The translations under genes and the position numbers were made by a program. The notes below the pieces were generated by a model that saw only the letters and a list, made by a program, of their open reading frames with translations, was not told where the DNA came from and searched no databases. A stretch of 64,000 bases of DNA from Caviibacter abscessus (GTDB lineage Bacteria; Fusobacteriota; Fusobacteriia; Fusobacteriales; Leptotrichiaceae), in contig NZ_LOQG01000001.1 of assembly GCF_001517835.1 (NCBI RefSeq), positions 211,564-275,563 on the forward strand, in the 5' to 3' direction. Within the stretch, counting starts at the first letter, position 1. The number at the start of each line of letters is the position of its first letter. Shown in pieces: positions 16,421-24,907 of this stretch.

Positions 16421-17896
16421 TTATAATATATTTTCAGTTATTTTTAATATATTTGTAAATATATCAATTAAATTTTCATTACTTAATAAGTAATCAACGT
16501 ATACTACGCCATTTTTATACTTAATATCATCTTCTGTAGATATTATTAAATCAATATTATCCGTATTGTATTTAGAAAATTTTGATTTATCAATAATATC
16601 AATAATTTGTATATTTGAAAAAAGTTTTTCTAAATTTGATACTAATAATTTTTTTATAATATTACCTTCATTTGTTATTATAAGTATATTAATTTTTTTT
16701 ACTATATTTACTACTCTTGCAAGATTTAAGCTAATTATAGAAATATCATCATCATTAAAATCTAAATTATTAGTTTTCGATATTTTTTTTACAATATCAA
16801 ATACACTTTTGTATTCTTTTTTTACTTTATCTACATTTATATCTTGTGATATTATATTGTATTTTCTTCTAAATCCCATTACTTTTAAATAAGTTACCAG
16901 ATCATTTGATATTTGTATTTTATCATTTATTTTAAATTTTGTTTCATTTTCAAAATTACTAATTAACATGTTTGCAATTTCTCTTAGCTTTTCATAATCT
17001 TTACTATCATTATGCGAATCAGTAATTTTACCAGTACATAAAACAATTAAAGTAAATAGCATTATAATCTTATCGTTATATTCTAAATTAAAATCTCTAC
17101 TAAAAGTATATAAAGTATCTTTTAATATTTTATATTCAAGTCTTTCCTTTAAAACCATTAACTCTTTTTCTATATCTTTATTTTTTATTCTAACTGCAAA
17201 CAAATATAAATAAGGAAAAGAAAAAATAAAATGTTCAGTTTCTTTTACACTTACTTTTTTCCCTAATTTTTCTTGCAAAATATAAAACTCATTTATCAGT
17301 GATTCAATAAATTCATCAGAAAAAACAATGCTTGTATTTTTATAAAGATTTTGAATAAAATCAAAATATTTATAATTTTTTAATTCAGAAATTTTTTTTA
17401 AAATTGTATATATATATTGTATTTGAATTAATTCAGGTCCTACTATTCTATAGCCACCTTTATTAGCTGAACTTATTTTAATTTTATTATTAAATTTTTT
17501 TAATTTGGATTTTATGTAATTAATATCTGACAATATAGAATTTTTGCTAACCATAAATGTATTAACCAAGAAATCTAAAGTCTGTTTTTTTGGATTTGTT
17601 GCAATTAATAAAGTTATAGCTAACTCTCTTTCTAATTTACTTAATATATATTCTTTGTCCAGTATTAAATTTCTTAAAATTTCGCTTTGCTTATTATTTA
17701 TAACTATTCCATTTTTTTTATCATTTACTATAATCTCAATATTTAATTTTGATAATTCAATATTAATTTTTTCTAAATTATAATAAACAATTCTTCTGCT
17801 TTTTCCAATTTTTTTTGCAAGTTCAGTTACAGTTTGCTCTTTTTGAGAAATTAATAAAAGATTTATTAAGTCATAAAGTGCCTTATCAATATACAT
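16421..17896 (-). CDS. PRD-containing transcriptional regulator of the ascorbate operon (BglG/MtlR-like)
   Basis: 491 aa. The N-terminus has a winged helix (VTELAKKIGKSRRIVYYNLEKI), then a second HTH region (FLVNTFMVSKNSILSDINYI). Two PTS-regulation domains follow in the middle, and a C-terminal EIIB-like segment is seen (ILIITNEGNIIKKLLV ... IDLIISTED). No EIIA domain is visible, so it is shorter than the 617-aa regulator at 36460-38313. It lies 18 bp after the propeller gene and ends at a terminator, so it is the last gene of the PTS transcript. It probably activates both ula units in response to PTS phosphorylation. Confidence 0.75.
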   Translation of the reverse strand: MYIDKALYDLINLLLISQKEQTVTELAKKIGKSRRIVYYNLEKINIELSKLNIEIIVNDKKNGIVINNKQSEILRNLILDKEYILSKLERELAITLLIATNPKKQTLDFLVNTFMVSKNSILSDINYIKSKLKKFNNKIKISSANKGGYRIVGPELIQIQYIYTILKKISELKNYKYFDFIQNLYKNTSIVFSDEFIESLINEFYILQEKLGKKVSVKETEHFIFSFPYLYLFAVRIKNKDIEKELMVLKERLEYKILKDTLYTFSRDFNLEYNDKIIMLFTLIVLCTGKITDSHNDSKDYEKLREIANMLISNFENETKFKINDKIQISNDLVTYLKVMGFRRKYNIISQDINVDKVKKEYKSVFDIVKKISKTNNLDFNDDDISIISLNLARVVNIVKKINILIITNEGNIIKKLLVSNLEKLFSNIQIIDIIDKSKFSKYNTDNIDLIISTEDDIKYKNGVVYVDYLLSNENLIDIFTNILKITENIL

Positions 17897-17914
17897 TTTT
17901 CTCCTATTCTTTTA

Positions 17915-18958
17915 TCATTCAACTATGTATAGGGCAATTTCATCAATTTCCCTATTTGCAGCTATTATGTATTCTTTATTATCTTTAACAAAATAATTTA
18001 CATTTGCAGCTCCCACGTTTTCATCAATTACATTGTAAACATAATCACCATTTTCGTAATGTAAAATAAAAGTTTTCATTTCTGATCTTCTATTACCGAT
18101 TACTACTACATTTTTACCTTTAATTTGCCCACCCCATATTGCATGTAAAAATTCAATATCTTCAGGAAACTCTTTATGCAATACATATTTACCGTTTATT
18201 TTCTTATATACTCTTAATTTATGACCATGAAATGGTGAAAATGCAACTAATTCTTTTTGACCGTCACCATCTAAATCTATTAATGTTGCATCACTTGCTG
18301 CGTCATTTACTAAACAATCAACTTTCCATTTTTCACCTTTTCTTGCAGGTGGAGTATATAAATATATTCCATTATCACATGAAATTATACCTTTTTCAAT
18401 ACCATCTTCTACTATTTTATAATATCCGTGATTTTTCAACATATTTTCTTGTATAATTTCACAATCTTTTTCAGTAATTACAGGACTATTTTCTAAATCT
18501 TCTGGCAACTCTGTAAAATATGTCTTCCCCGGACTTCTCCAATCATCTTTATATTCATGAGCTGATTTTAAAGCACAAACTAAAAAGTACTTTGTTCCAT
18601 CTAATCCTTTTAACACATCAAATCTATGTGCAAAAGGTACATCAGCAATTACTCTAACTTTAAAATTATAATTTTCATCTCCACTTACATATACTACTTT
18701 TGCTTGAGTTGAATCATTTGGAGAATAAAATTGTTGTGTTGCAAGAAAGCTTCCATTAGTATTTTCTAATGGAACTATACTCATAGTTCCTCCAGGACCG
18801 TCCCATATTGTAGCTTTTCTTTCAAAATTATGATTATATATATAGCATTGATCTTGTTTTTCAGCTGCTACGACTATATGATGTTCGTTATTGTACGTTA
18901 TATTTGCAATGCAATAACATTTTGTTAAATGGTCTAATACTTGTTTTGTTATCTTCAT
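17915..18958 (-). CDS. Beta-propeller (FG-GAP/VCBS-like) protein in the ascorbate operon, function unknown
   Basis: 347 aa from ATG 18956-18958. An upstream in-frame ATG at 18973 forms part of the AAAGGA ribosome site and is rejected. No signal peptide or membrane segment, so it is cytoplasmic. The sequence consists of repeated short beta strands (HHIVVAAEKQDQCYIYNH, KYFLVCALKSAHE, NVVVIGNRRSEMKTFILH, EYIIAANREIDEIALYIV). One loop, LIDLDGDGQKELVAF, is a calcium-binding FG-GAP type loop. It lies between the PTS EIIB gene and the PRD regulator gene. It may bind a sugar acid or act as a sensor or enzyme of ascorbate-type compounds. No member of the classical ula pathway matches it. Confidence 0.6.
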   Translation of the reverse strand: MKITKQVLDHLTKCYCIANITYNNEHHIVVAAEKQDQCYIYNHNFERKATIWDGPGGTMSIVPLENTNGSFLATQQFYSPNDSTQAKVVYVSGDENYNFKVRVIADVPFAHRFDVLKGLDGTKYFLVCALKSAHEYKDDWRSPGKTYFTELPEDLENSPVITEKDCEIIQENMLKNHGYYKIVEDGIEKGIISCDNGIYLYTPPARKGEKWKVDCLVNDAASDATLIDLDGDGQKELVAFSPFHGHKLRVYKKINGKYVLHKEFPEDIEFLHAIWGGQIKGKNVVVIGNRRSEMKTFILHYENGDYVYNVIDENVGAANVNYFVKDNKEYIIAANREIDEIALYIVE

Positions 18959-18982
18959 ATAAATTCCTTTCAATATTAATTT

Positions 18983-19010
18983 ATTAAAGGCAGGTAATAC
19001 CTGCCTTTAA
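18983..19010 (-). other. Perfect intercistronic hairpin after the EIIB gene
   Basis: 12-bp perfect stem (TTAAAGGCAGGT / ACCTGCCTTTAA) starting 2 bp after the EIIB stop and followed on the minus strand by AATAAATTAAT instead of a T run. It looks like an attenuator or an mRNA-end stabiliser between PTS and downstream genes. Confidence 0.65.
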
Positions 19011-19012
19011 TA

Positions 19013-19303
19013 TTATGAAATAATTCCTGCTTCTTTTAATTTTTCTTCCATTTCTTTATCAGATATTGGGTTTTTAAGTCCTATTACTTTTTTACCTGCT
19101 TCAACTGCTTGGTTAAATTCCTTTATAAATGCCAAAGGACATAATGTCACATCATACATTTTAGCTTGTCCCTTACCTTCTGATAAAGAACAGTGATGTA
19201 TTTTAGTACATTGTATATTGTTTCTTTTTATTACTTTTTCTGCTGTTAGTTTCATCATTAAGCTTGTTCCTGCACCATTTGCACATGCTACTAAAAATGT
19301 CAT
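19013..19303 (-). CDS. ulaB: Ascorbate-specific PTS enzyme IIB
   Basis: 96 aa, normal for UlaB. The phosphorylated cysteine is Cys7 in VACANGAGTSLMMK. It passes phosphate from EIIA to ascorbate bound in EIIC at the membrane. It lies 12 bp downstream of the EIIC gene and is followed by a strong hairpin. The family call is supported by the UlaA-type EIIC beside it. Confidence 0.93.
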   Translation of the reverse strand: MTFLVACANGAGTSLMMKLTAEKVIKRNNIQCTKIHHCSLSEGKGQAKMYDVTLCPLAFIKEFNQAVEAGKKVIGLKNPISDKEMEEKLKEAGIIS

Positions 19304-19315
19304 ACCTTATCCCCC

Positions 19316-20800
19316 TTATTGTATATTATTTCTATTTTTATATTCTTCATAATCTTCAGTTATTAAAAAATAATTTTCTTTGTCTTTTAAATATTGTAAT
19401 TGTGGTATAAGAACTAATATTATAACTATTATACCAACACCTAAATAGCTTAAATATTTCATTATAACTGTAAATACAGGCCATACTACTGCCCAGTCCC
19501 ACATTCCAAGATATCCTCCATATGCTGCCATTCCAACAAAACTTGCAATAAATGCAGAACCAAATACTTGACATATACCTGAAATAAATGGAAATATTAA
19601 TGTTGCTTTTAATCCACCTTTACTATTTGCATGTACTCCAATTGTTGCATTATCAAAGAATACAGGAACGAATCCTGCAACAACTAATACTGGACTCTTA
19701 AGTAATATCAATGCTACTATTGCTATAAATTGTCCTAATGCTCCTGCTAAAAATCCTAAAGTTATTGCATTTGGAGACCCAAAATTATATGAAATAGCAC
19801 AATCTACTCCTGGAACTGCACCAGGTAATAATTTATCTGATATTCCTTTAAACGATTGTGTTAATTCCGCTATAAATGTTCTAACACCAAGTTGTAATAT
19901 TGCAAGATAAACTGCAAAATGTAAACAAGTTTCTATAATATAGAATAAGAAATTAGCATTTGGTTTCATAAATTTAGCTTCTACTAAGAAAGGTTTCCCT
20001 AATGCTGCAAGTATTCCACCAAAGAAAATTAACATTAATATCCCTGTTGAAACCATATTATCGTTAAATATAGACATAAATCCAGGTAAATTTATATCTT
20101 CTATTTTTTTACTTGAAGTTCTTCCAGCTTTTTTATCAGCTTTAGCCATTTTATCTGCAAGATAAGTAAATAATGCTACTCCAAACATTTGTTGATGAGC
20201 TATTGTAAATCCTGCACCATCTGTAAGTTCTTGAGAATATTTTACTAATAAATTTGAACCAACAGCCCAATATAAACCTAAAAGTACAGCCATAATTACC
20301 ATAATTTTAACATCATTTGTTATTAAACCTGGTAATGCAAACAATATTAACCAATATGCTGTTGCTGCTTGTTGTAACTGTACATGCCCTGTTGTAAACA
20401 CTGCTCTTAATTTAGTATATTTTGAAAATCTAACTAATAATAAATTAGTGATAAATGCAATTGCTAGAAGTAATACTACACCTGAAAATCCTTTTCCAAA
20501 TACTTCTTGAACCCCATTTTCAACCGCATTTTGACCAAAATAAGGATCGATAACCATAGCATCTAATTGAAATCTTTGTTTTAGTCCTACTAAAATAGGT
20601 CTAAAGTTTTTTACCAGTCCACCTGAACCAACTGATAAAATAAAATATCCAATTATTGCTTTTAAAGTTCCACCTAAAGTTTCATACCAAGATTTCTTTA
20701 ATAAAAGATATCCTATTAAAACCATAAATCCAATAAAGAATGCAGGTTTTGTCAAAATATTTGAATAAAAAAATGTCCAAACAATTGATAAAATATTCAT
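19316..20800 (-). CDS. ulaA: Ascorbate-specific PTS enzyme IIC
   Basis: 494 aa polytopic membrane protein, slightly longer than E. coli UlaA. Characteristic stretches are GYLLLKKSWYETLGGTLKA, LRAVFTTGHVQLQQAA, DGAGFTIAHQQMFG, PGAVPGVDCAISYNFGSPNA and FDNATIGVHANSKGG. It imports L-ascorbate while EIIB phosphorylates it. The ribosome site AGGAGG is 7 bp before ATG 20798-20800 and the EIIA gene ends 8 bp upstream. The C-terminal tail (YLKDKENYFLITEDYEEY) is polar and cytoplasmic. Confidence 0.96.
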   Translation of the reverse strand: MNILSIVWTFFYSNILTKPAFFIGFMVLIGYLLLKKSWYETLGGTLKAIIGYFILSVGSGGLVKNFRPILVGLKQRFQLDAMVIDPYFGQNAVENGVQEVFGKGFSGVVLLLAIAFITNLLLVRFSKYTKLRAVFTTGHVQLQQAATAYWLILFALPGLITNDVKIMVIMAVLLGLYWAVGSNLLVKYSQELTDGAGFTIAHQQMFGVALFTYLADKMAKADKKAGRTSSKKIEDINLPGFMSIFNDNMVSTGILMLIFFGGILAALGKPFLVEAKFMKPNANFLFYIIETCLHFAVYLAILQLGVRTFIAELTQSFKGISDKLLPGAVPGVDCAISYNFGSPNAITLGFLAGALGQFIAIVALILLKSPVLVVAGFVPVFFDNATIGVHANSKGGLKATLIFPFISGICQVFGSAFIASFVGMAAYGGYLGMWDWAVVWPVFTVIMKYLSYLGVGIIVIILVLIPQLQYLKDKENYFLITEDYEEYKNRNNIQ

Positions 20801-20808
20801 ATTTCCTC

Positions 20809-21255
20809 CTATATATTATATTTCTCAAATAATTTTTTTAAATCTTCTATATTTTTTACAGTAAATAATTCTTCTTTCAATTTATCATTAACTAATACTT
20901 CCATTAATTTTTGAATATTTTCAATATGAATTTCTGGATCTTTTGAAGCTAACGTGAAAAATAAAGTAGCTTCATTTTCATCGTCAAAATTTACTGCTTT
21001 TTCAAATTTTGTAAATGCTATTTCTGTTTTAAATACATTTGCACCTTGTTGAGTTGAATGTGGCATTGCAATTCCTGGTTCTATTACTATATATGGTCCA
21101 TATTCTTTGACACATTTTATCAACTCTTTACTGTATTCAGAGCTTACAGCTCCATTTTTTTCTAATGATTCACAACTTTTTATTATAGCGTCTTCCCAAT
21201 CTTTTGCACTTTCATAAAAGCTATAATATTTTTTTTCAATTATATCTCTTAACAT
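20809..21255 (-). CDS. ulaC: Ascorbate-specific PTS enzyme IIA
   Basis: 148 aa from ATG 21253-21255, chosen because TAGGAG sits 6 bp upstream. A longer opening to 21303 would add a hydrophobic leader not found in EIIA proteins. The phosphorylated histidine is His66 in EPGIAMPHSTQQGA, and FTLASKDPEIHIENIQKL is typical of the Fru/Mtl-type EIIA fold. It receives phosphate from HPr and hands it to UlaB. First gene of the five-gene PTS operon. Confidence 0.92.
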   Translation of the reverse strand: MLRDIIEKKYYSFYESAKDWEDAIIKSCESLEKNGAVSSEYSKELIKCVKEYGPYIVIEPGIAMPHSTQQGANVFKTEIAFTKFEKAVNFDDENEATLFFTLASKDPEIHIENIQKLMEVLVNDKLKEELFTVKNIEDLKKLFEKYNI

Positions 21256-21324
21256 ATACACTCCTATACTTAAGATAATAAAAAAAGGTTTATACACATA
21301 CACATCAAAAAACTGACGCCTTAT

Positions 21325-21360
21325 ATTATAAACCGTTCCAAATTAAATATTGTAAGTAAA
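21325..21360 (-). promoter_or_regulatory. ula PTS operon promoter with shared regulatory boxes
   Basis: TATAAT on the minus strand (21325-21330) with the box AACCGTTC (21331-21338) directly upstream and TGTAAGTAAA (21351-21360) at the -35 position. The -35 itself is poor, which fits activator dependence. Both boxes recur upstream of ulaG. Confidence 0.55.
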
Positions 21361-21426
21361 TAAATTTTTTATACTAAAGTCTACCTTATTTTTTTATTTT
21401 GTCAATATGCTTTACGTAAAAAAATT

Positions 21427-22101
21427 TTATATATTTTCAATTTGCCAATTAATTGGCTCTTTACCTAATTTTATCAAAATTTCATTTATTTTTTTAAAAT
21501 GATTACAACCAAAAAATCCACGACTAGCAGATAATGGACTTGGATGTGGAGCTTCAAGTATAAAATGTTTAGGATTTGTTATTAACATTTTTTTATTTCT
21601 TGCATTTGCACCCCATAAAACAAATATTACTGGCTCATTTCTATCATTTAAGTAAGAAATTATACTGTCTGTAAATATTTCCCATCCTCTGTTTTTATGT
21701 GAATTTGCCTCGTGTGCTCTTACGGTAAGTGCCGTATTAAGTAACAATATTCCTTGATTAGCCCATGAAATTAAATAACCATTATTTGGAATATAGCAAC
21801 CCAACTCCTGGTTTAATTCTTTATACATATTAAGTAATGATGGTGGTATTGCAACATTAGGTTTTACTGAAAATGCCAGTCCATGTGCCTGATTATCATC
21901 ATGGTATGGATCTTGACCTAAAATAACTACTTTTGTATCTTTATAAGTTGTTAATTTTAAAGCATTAAAAATATCATTCATATGTGGAAATATCTTATAA
22001 TTTGAATATTCTTTTTTTAGAAACTCTCTTAGAGTTAAATAATATTTTTTTGGAAATTCATCTTTTAATATATCGTCCCAATCGTTATTTAGTTTAACCA
22101 T
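21427..22101 (-). CDS. ung: Uracil-DNA glycosylase, family 1
   Basis: 224 aa, full length. It removes uracil from DNA. All catalytic motifs are intact: [22 protein letters not shown] with Asp64 and Tyr66, [26 protein letters not shown] IFVLWGANA and [15 protein letters not shown] with His186. An AAGGAGGT ribosome site precedes ATG 22099-22101. It contrasts with the altered UDG domain of the fusion protein at 6702-8318. Confidence 0.97.
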   Translation of the reverse strand: MVKLNNDWDDILKDEFPKKYYLTLREFLKKEYSNYKIFPHMNDIFNALKLTTYKDTKVVILGQDPYHDDNQAHGLAFSVKPNVAIPPSLLNMYKELNQELGCYIPNNGYLISWANQGILLLNTALTVRAHEANSHKNRGWEIFTDSIISYLNDRNEPVIFVLWGANARNKKMLITNPKHFILEAPHPSPLSASRGFFGCNHFKKINEILIKLGKEPINWQIENI

Positions 22102-22147
22102 CTTACCTCCTTAAAGTTAATATTAATTTATAAAATTATACCATAAT

Positions 22148-22172
22148 ACATAAAAAAAACACACTAATTTTT
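22148..22172 (-). terminator. Terminator-like hairpin upstream of ung
   Basis: Stem CACACTAA / TTAGTGTG with a minus-strand T8 tract. It would stop any transcript coming from the ABC gene before ung. Confidence 0.65.
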
Positions 22173-22299
22173 AGTGTGCTTAGTTTGAATTGAAAAACAT
22201 GATTATTTATATATTTACTACATTGTAAGTATAACATTCGTTCCTTAGAATTTCCTTATAATTACATTATAATTTTATTAGTTTATGTATGTCATATCT

Positions 22300-22340
22300 A
22301 AAAAAATCGTCATCTGCTTATATAGCTCGTAACGATTTTT
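22300..22340 (-). terminator. Terminator after the chimeric ABC ATPase gene
   Basis: Stem AAAAATCGT / ACGATTTTT (22302-22310 with 22332-22340), T-rich on both sides and possibly bidirectional. The interval 22173-22300 is AT-rich with nothing else recognised. Confidence 0.65.
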
Positions 22341-22356
22341 TATTTATTATTCTATT

Positions 22357-22977
22357 TTACACGTATTTTGTTATTTCAATAATTTCATAAAATTTAGATT
22401 TTAGACTTTCATCTAAATGATGTGTTATCATTATTACTGTTTTATTATTATTTTTTAGTATGATATCTTCAATTATACCTCTATTTTCAAAATCTATATT
22501 TGCAGTTGCTTCGTCTAATATTAATAATCTTTTATCTGATAATAATAATTTTGCTATATTTATTCTCTGTTTTTGACCTGTTGATATATTTGTTTCATCT
22601 AATTCTTTTTCTTTGTCTATATCACTAAGTTTTAGTGTATCTATTATTTCATCAATATTTTTATCATCTATTGATCCATATAAATTTATATTTTCTTTTA
22701 TATTAGTTAAAAATACTATATTGTCAGAGTTTACATATGATATATTTGAAAATATACTTTCTTTTGATATTTCTTTTATGTCTATGTCATTTATTAGTAT
22801 TTGTCCTTCATAATTTTCAATATATCCAAGTAATAAATTTACTAAAGTACTTTTTCCGCTACCCGAAGTTCCACAAACCAAAGCTATCTGACCTGACTTA
22901 ATTTTTATGTTTATATTTTGAATGGAGTATTTTTTTTGTTCTGCATATCTAAATGATACATTTTTAAATTCGATCAT
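22357..22977 (-). CDS. Short ABC ATPase, apparent chimera of EcfA N-terminus and exporter ATPase
   Basis: 206 aa, a single ATPase domain without a membrane part. Walker A is GTSGSGKST (36-44), the signature is ISTGQKQR, Walker B is RLLILDEATANID and the H-loop is MITHH. The first 40 residues (MIEFKNVSFRYAEQ ... IALVCGTSG) resemble an ECF-transporter ATPase, and the ECF T component is encoded just upstream. The rest (GQILINDIDIKEISKESIFSNISYV) is typical of an ABC exporter. Base composition also drops at the Walker A codons. The simplest reading is recombination at the conserved P-loop when the mobile element decayed. Whether the product works is unknown. Confidence 0.6.
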   Translation of the reverse strand: MIEFKNVSFRYAEQKKYSIQNINIKIKSGQIALVCGTSGSGKSTLVNLLLGYIENYEGQILINDIDIKEISKESIFSNISYVNSDNIVFLTNIKENINLYGSIDDKNIDEIIDTLKLSDIDKEKELDETNISTGQKQRINIAKLLLSDKRLLILDEATANIDFENRGIIEDIILKNNNKTVIMITHHLDESLKSKFYEIIEITKYV

Positions 22978-23050
22978 ACTTCGCTCCTAAAAAAAATAAA
23001 AACAACCCAACATAAGCTCGCAAGTAAAAGCAGAAAATAATCTATTTTTT

Positions 23051-23702
23051 TTAGTCCGATTTTGCAAATATTAGTTCTTTTAATCGGAGCTCCAACCCTC
23101 TTGTCAAAGCTGATGCAGATAATTCCTCGCCAATTTTTGTTACAGATATTAGCAAAGGAACTAATCTATACTCAATCATTTCTATTGGACTCTTCCTTAT
23201 TGTTACACCTTTTATTTTCATGGCATTTTGTATAGAAATATATTCTTCTTTTACTGTTGGAAAAAATCTAAATACTACCGAAAACGGAATAATGATTTTA
23301 TATGACACTTTAAGTTTTTCCATAGCTGCGATAAATTCACTAACAGAAGTGGTACTGATTAAATAGTAACCCATAATAAATCCCGGCCAATATATTTGTA
23401 TATATTCCTACTGTTGCTAATACCAAAAAACTCAAAAATCCTGTCGTATAAGGTAAAACAACAAAATTTAATGCAAATATAATCAAATACAATATCAAAA
23501 ATCTTATAGCTGCTTTACCTTTTTTAGAAATAAATAGTGCAATAAAGGGCAGAACCATTAAAAGATGCCGCAAATAAAACATAGCACCATGACTGCTTCC
23601 AGTAGCCATGATGCTCGTTACAGTTACCATAAGAAAAATTTTTGTGCGTGGATCTACTGTAATATATGATGGTTTATATCTAACTACTGTTTCCTCCATC
23701 AT
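23051..23702 (-). pseudogene. ECF transporter transmembrane component (EcfT), frameshifted
   Basis: Two reading frames together give one EcfT. The first (23702 down to about 23375) encodes RYKPSYITVDPRTKIFLMV through FVVLPYTTG and ends early in a wrong-frame tail. The second resumes with FIMGYYLISTTSVSEF and runs through the coupling-helix region FRFFPTVKEEYISIQNAMK to SALTRGLE and the stop at 23051. A one-base shift between about 23370 and 23420 would restore the frame. EcfT links ATPases and S component in vitamin importers. The neighbouring S component is also broken, so this is probably real decay. Confidence 0.75.
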
Positions 23703-24196
23703 TACACTATTCCTGCTTTTTTAAGATGCTTTTTTAGAATACTCTTTCCTAATAGCGAACCTAAAAACAAATAATAAACAGCACAGGAATAATCCAATAT
23801 GGCGTATACATACGCAACGATTCTGCATATACTTTACCATACGCTATATCCAATAGAAATATATTTCCATTGTTCATATTTACCTTTTTTTATTATCAAA
23901 TCTCCTAAAAATCCAAAGATAATCCCAAAAGCGAGGACAACTATGCCACCACCCATTAGCATATAAAGAAGACCTAATAATATTCCTGTTATTGAAATTA
24001 CACCAAACTTCTTGACCTTAACTATATAGAATATGCTTGGTATACCACAAACTAATGGGCATAAAAAAACTAATAGTAAATTAAATATTGGAATATACCC
24101 TAACATTGAAACAGCAAATTCAATCATAAAATACACTACTGTAAAAATTCCAATATTAATCAAGTCCTTTGCTTCAAGTTTATTTTGTTTTTCCAT
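23702..24196 (-). pseudogene. ECF transporter S component (MptD/Trep_Strep type), interrupted
   Basis: The gene starts at ATG 24196 after GAGGTGAG. It encodes EAKDLINIGIFTVVYFMIEF, then membrane helices, and stops at 23834-23836 after 120 residues. The same frame continues for 43 codons to TAA 23702-23704 and ends LGSLLGKSILKKHLKKAGIV, the normal C-terminus of this family. About 25 residues of the family's usual 190 also appear to be missing. It is therefore interrupted by a stop plus a deletion. It is a common cargo of Firmicute integrative elements and its substrate is unknown. Confidence 0.75.
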
Positions 24197-24299
24197 ATAT
24201 CTCACCTCATCCATATAATATTGTTAGCTAATACTAATTTTAATTATGATAGCATTTATCATTTTTCCTTTCCACCCCAAAAAGCCCTATATCGCTCTA

Positions 24300-24329
24300 A
24301 ATGGTTTGTTTTTTATAAAACAAACCATT
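24300..24329. repeat. Perfect 13-bp inverted repeat
   Basis: AATGGTTTGTTTT / AAAACAAACCATT with a 4-bp loop, between the divergent ECF and mobilisation genes. First of four inverted repeats in 24300-24518. Confidence 0.8.
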
Positions 24330-24388
24330 CCTAAAAGATTTATAAAAGCTACTACTTATGATATAATTATAATAATAATTTGCTTAAT

Positions 24389-24442
24389 GCTTGCTACAAA
24401 TCATTCTTTTGTAGCAAGCACAGTAAGTGTACGGACACTTAC
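24389..24442. repeat. Two adjacent inverted repeats, candidate oriT region
   Basis: GCTTGCTACAAA / TTTGTAGCAAGC (24389-24400 with 24408-24419) and GTAAGTGT / ACACTTAC (24423-24430 with 24435-24442). A third short one, TTAGGGT / ACCCTAA, is at 24503-24518. They lie directly upstream of mobC and the relaxase gene, the usual place for a transfer origin. No nick site could be identified. Confidence 0.5.
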
Positions 24443-24454
24443 GAAAAAATTGAT

Positions 24455-24487
24455 GAAGCAGCCCTCTGGGATCTGCTTCTTTTTTTA
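24455..24487 (+). terminator. Attenuator-like terminator before mobC
   Basis: Stem GAAGCAG / CTGCTTC (24455-24461 with 24473-24479), followed by T7. It sits 65 bp before mobC and would limit transcription into the mobilisation genes. 24215-24551 otherwise holds only the repeats listed. Confidence 0.75.
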
Positions 24488-24551
24488 TCAATTTTTAACT
24501 TGTTAGGGTGTACCCTAAGACCCCGAAATAAATTCAAAGGAGGATTTACCT

Positions 24552-24902
24552 ATGGCAAATAGAATACGAAATGAAAGACTTGAAATTAAATTAACCGAAG
24601 AAGAAAAGGCTCTTTTTGAGGAGAAAAGAAAACTTGCTAAATGCAGAAATATGAGCCATTTCATTCGCAAGTGCGTTTTAGAAAAGGAAATTTATCAAGT
24701 AGATTTGGAACCGTTCAGAGATTTACAAGGCTTGCTTTCCAACGCTACAAGCAACATCAATCAGATTGCAAAGCGTTTAAATTCCACCGGCATAATCTAT
24801 AAAGACGATATAAACGATATGAAAAAGCAGATTGAATATTTCTCAAAAGAACTGTGGCAGATACATTCTCTACTTCTTAACAGAACTTCCGGAGGTGATT
24901 AA
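24552..24902 (+). CDS. mobC: Mobilisation protein MobC (relaxosome accessory)
   Basis: 116 aa. It starts after AAAGGAGG. The N-terminal half is a ribbon-helix-helix DNA-binding region (NERLEIKLTEEEKALFEEK ... MSHFIRKCVLEKE), followed by the MobC helix SNATSNINQIAKRLNSTG. It would help the relaxase bind and open the transfer origin. The relaxase gene starts 5 bp after its stop. Base composition is clearly richer in GC than the surrounding chromosome. Confidence 0.9.
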   Translation: MANRIRNERLEIKLTEEEKALFEEKRKLAKCRNMSHFIRKCVLEKEIYQVDLEPFRDLQGLLSNATSNINQIAKRLNSTGIIYKDDINDMKKQIEYFSKELWQIHSLLLNRTSGGD

Positions 24903-24907
24903 ATTTT

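Noticed and set aside
24246..24562. Small plus-strand openings across the inverted repeats
   Set aside because: They run through perfect hairpins and a terminator and encode no recognisable protein.
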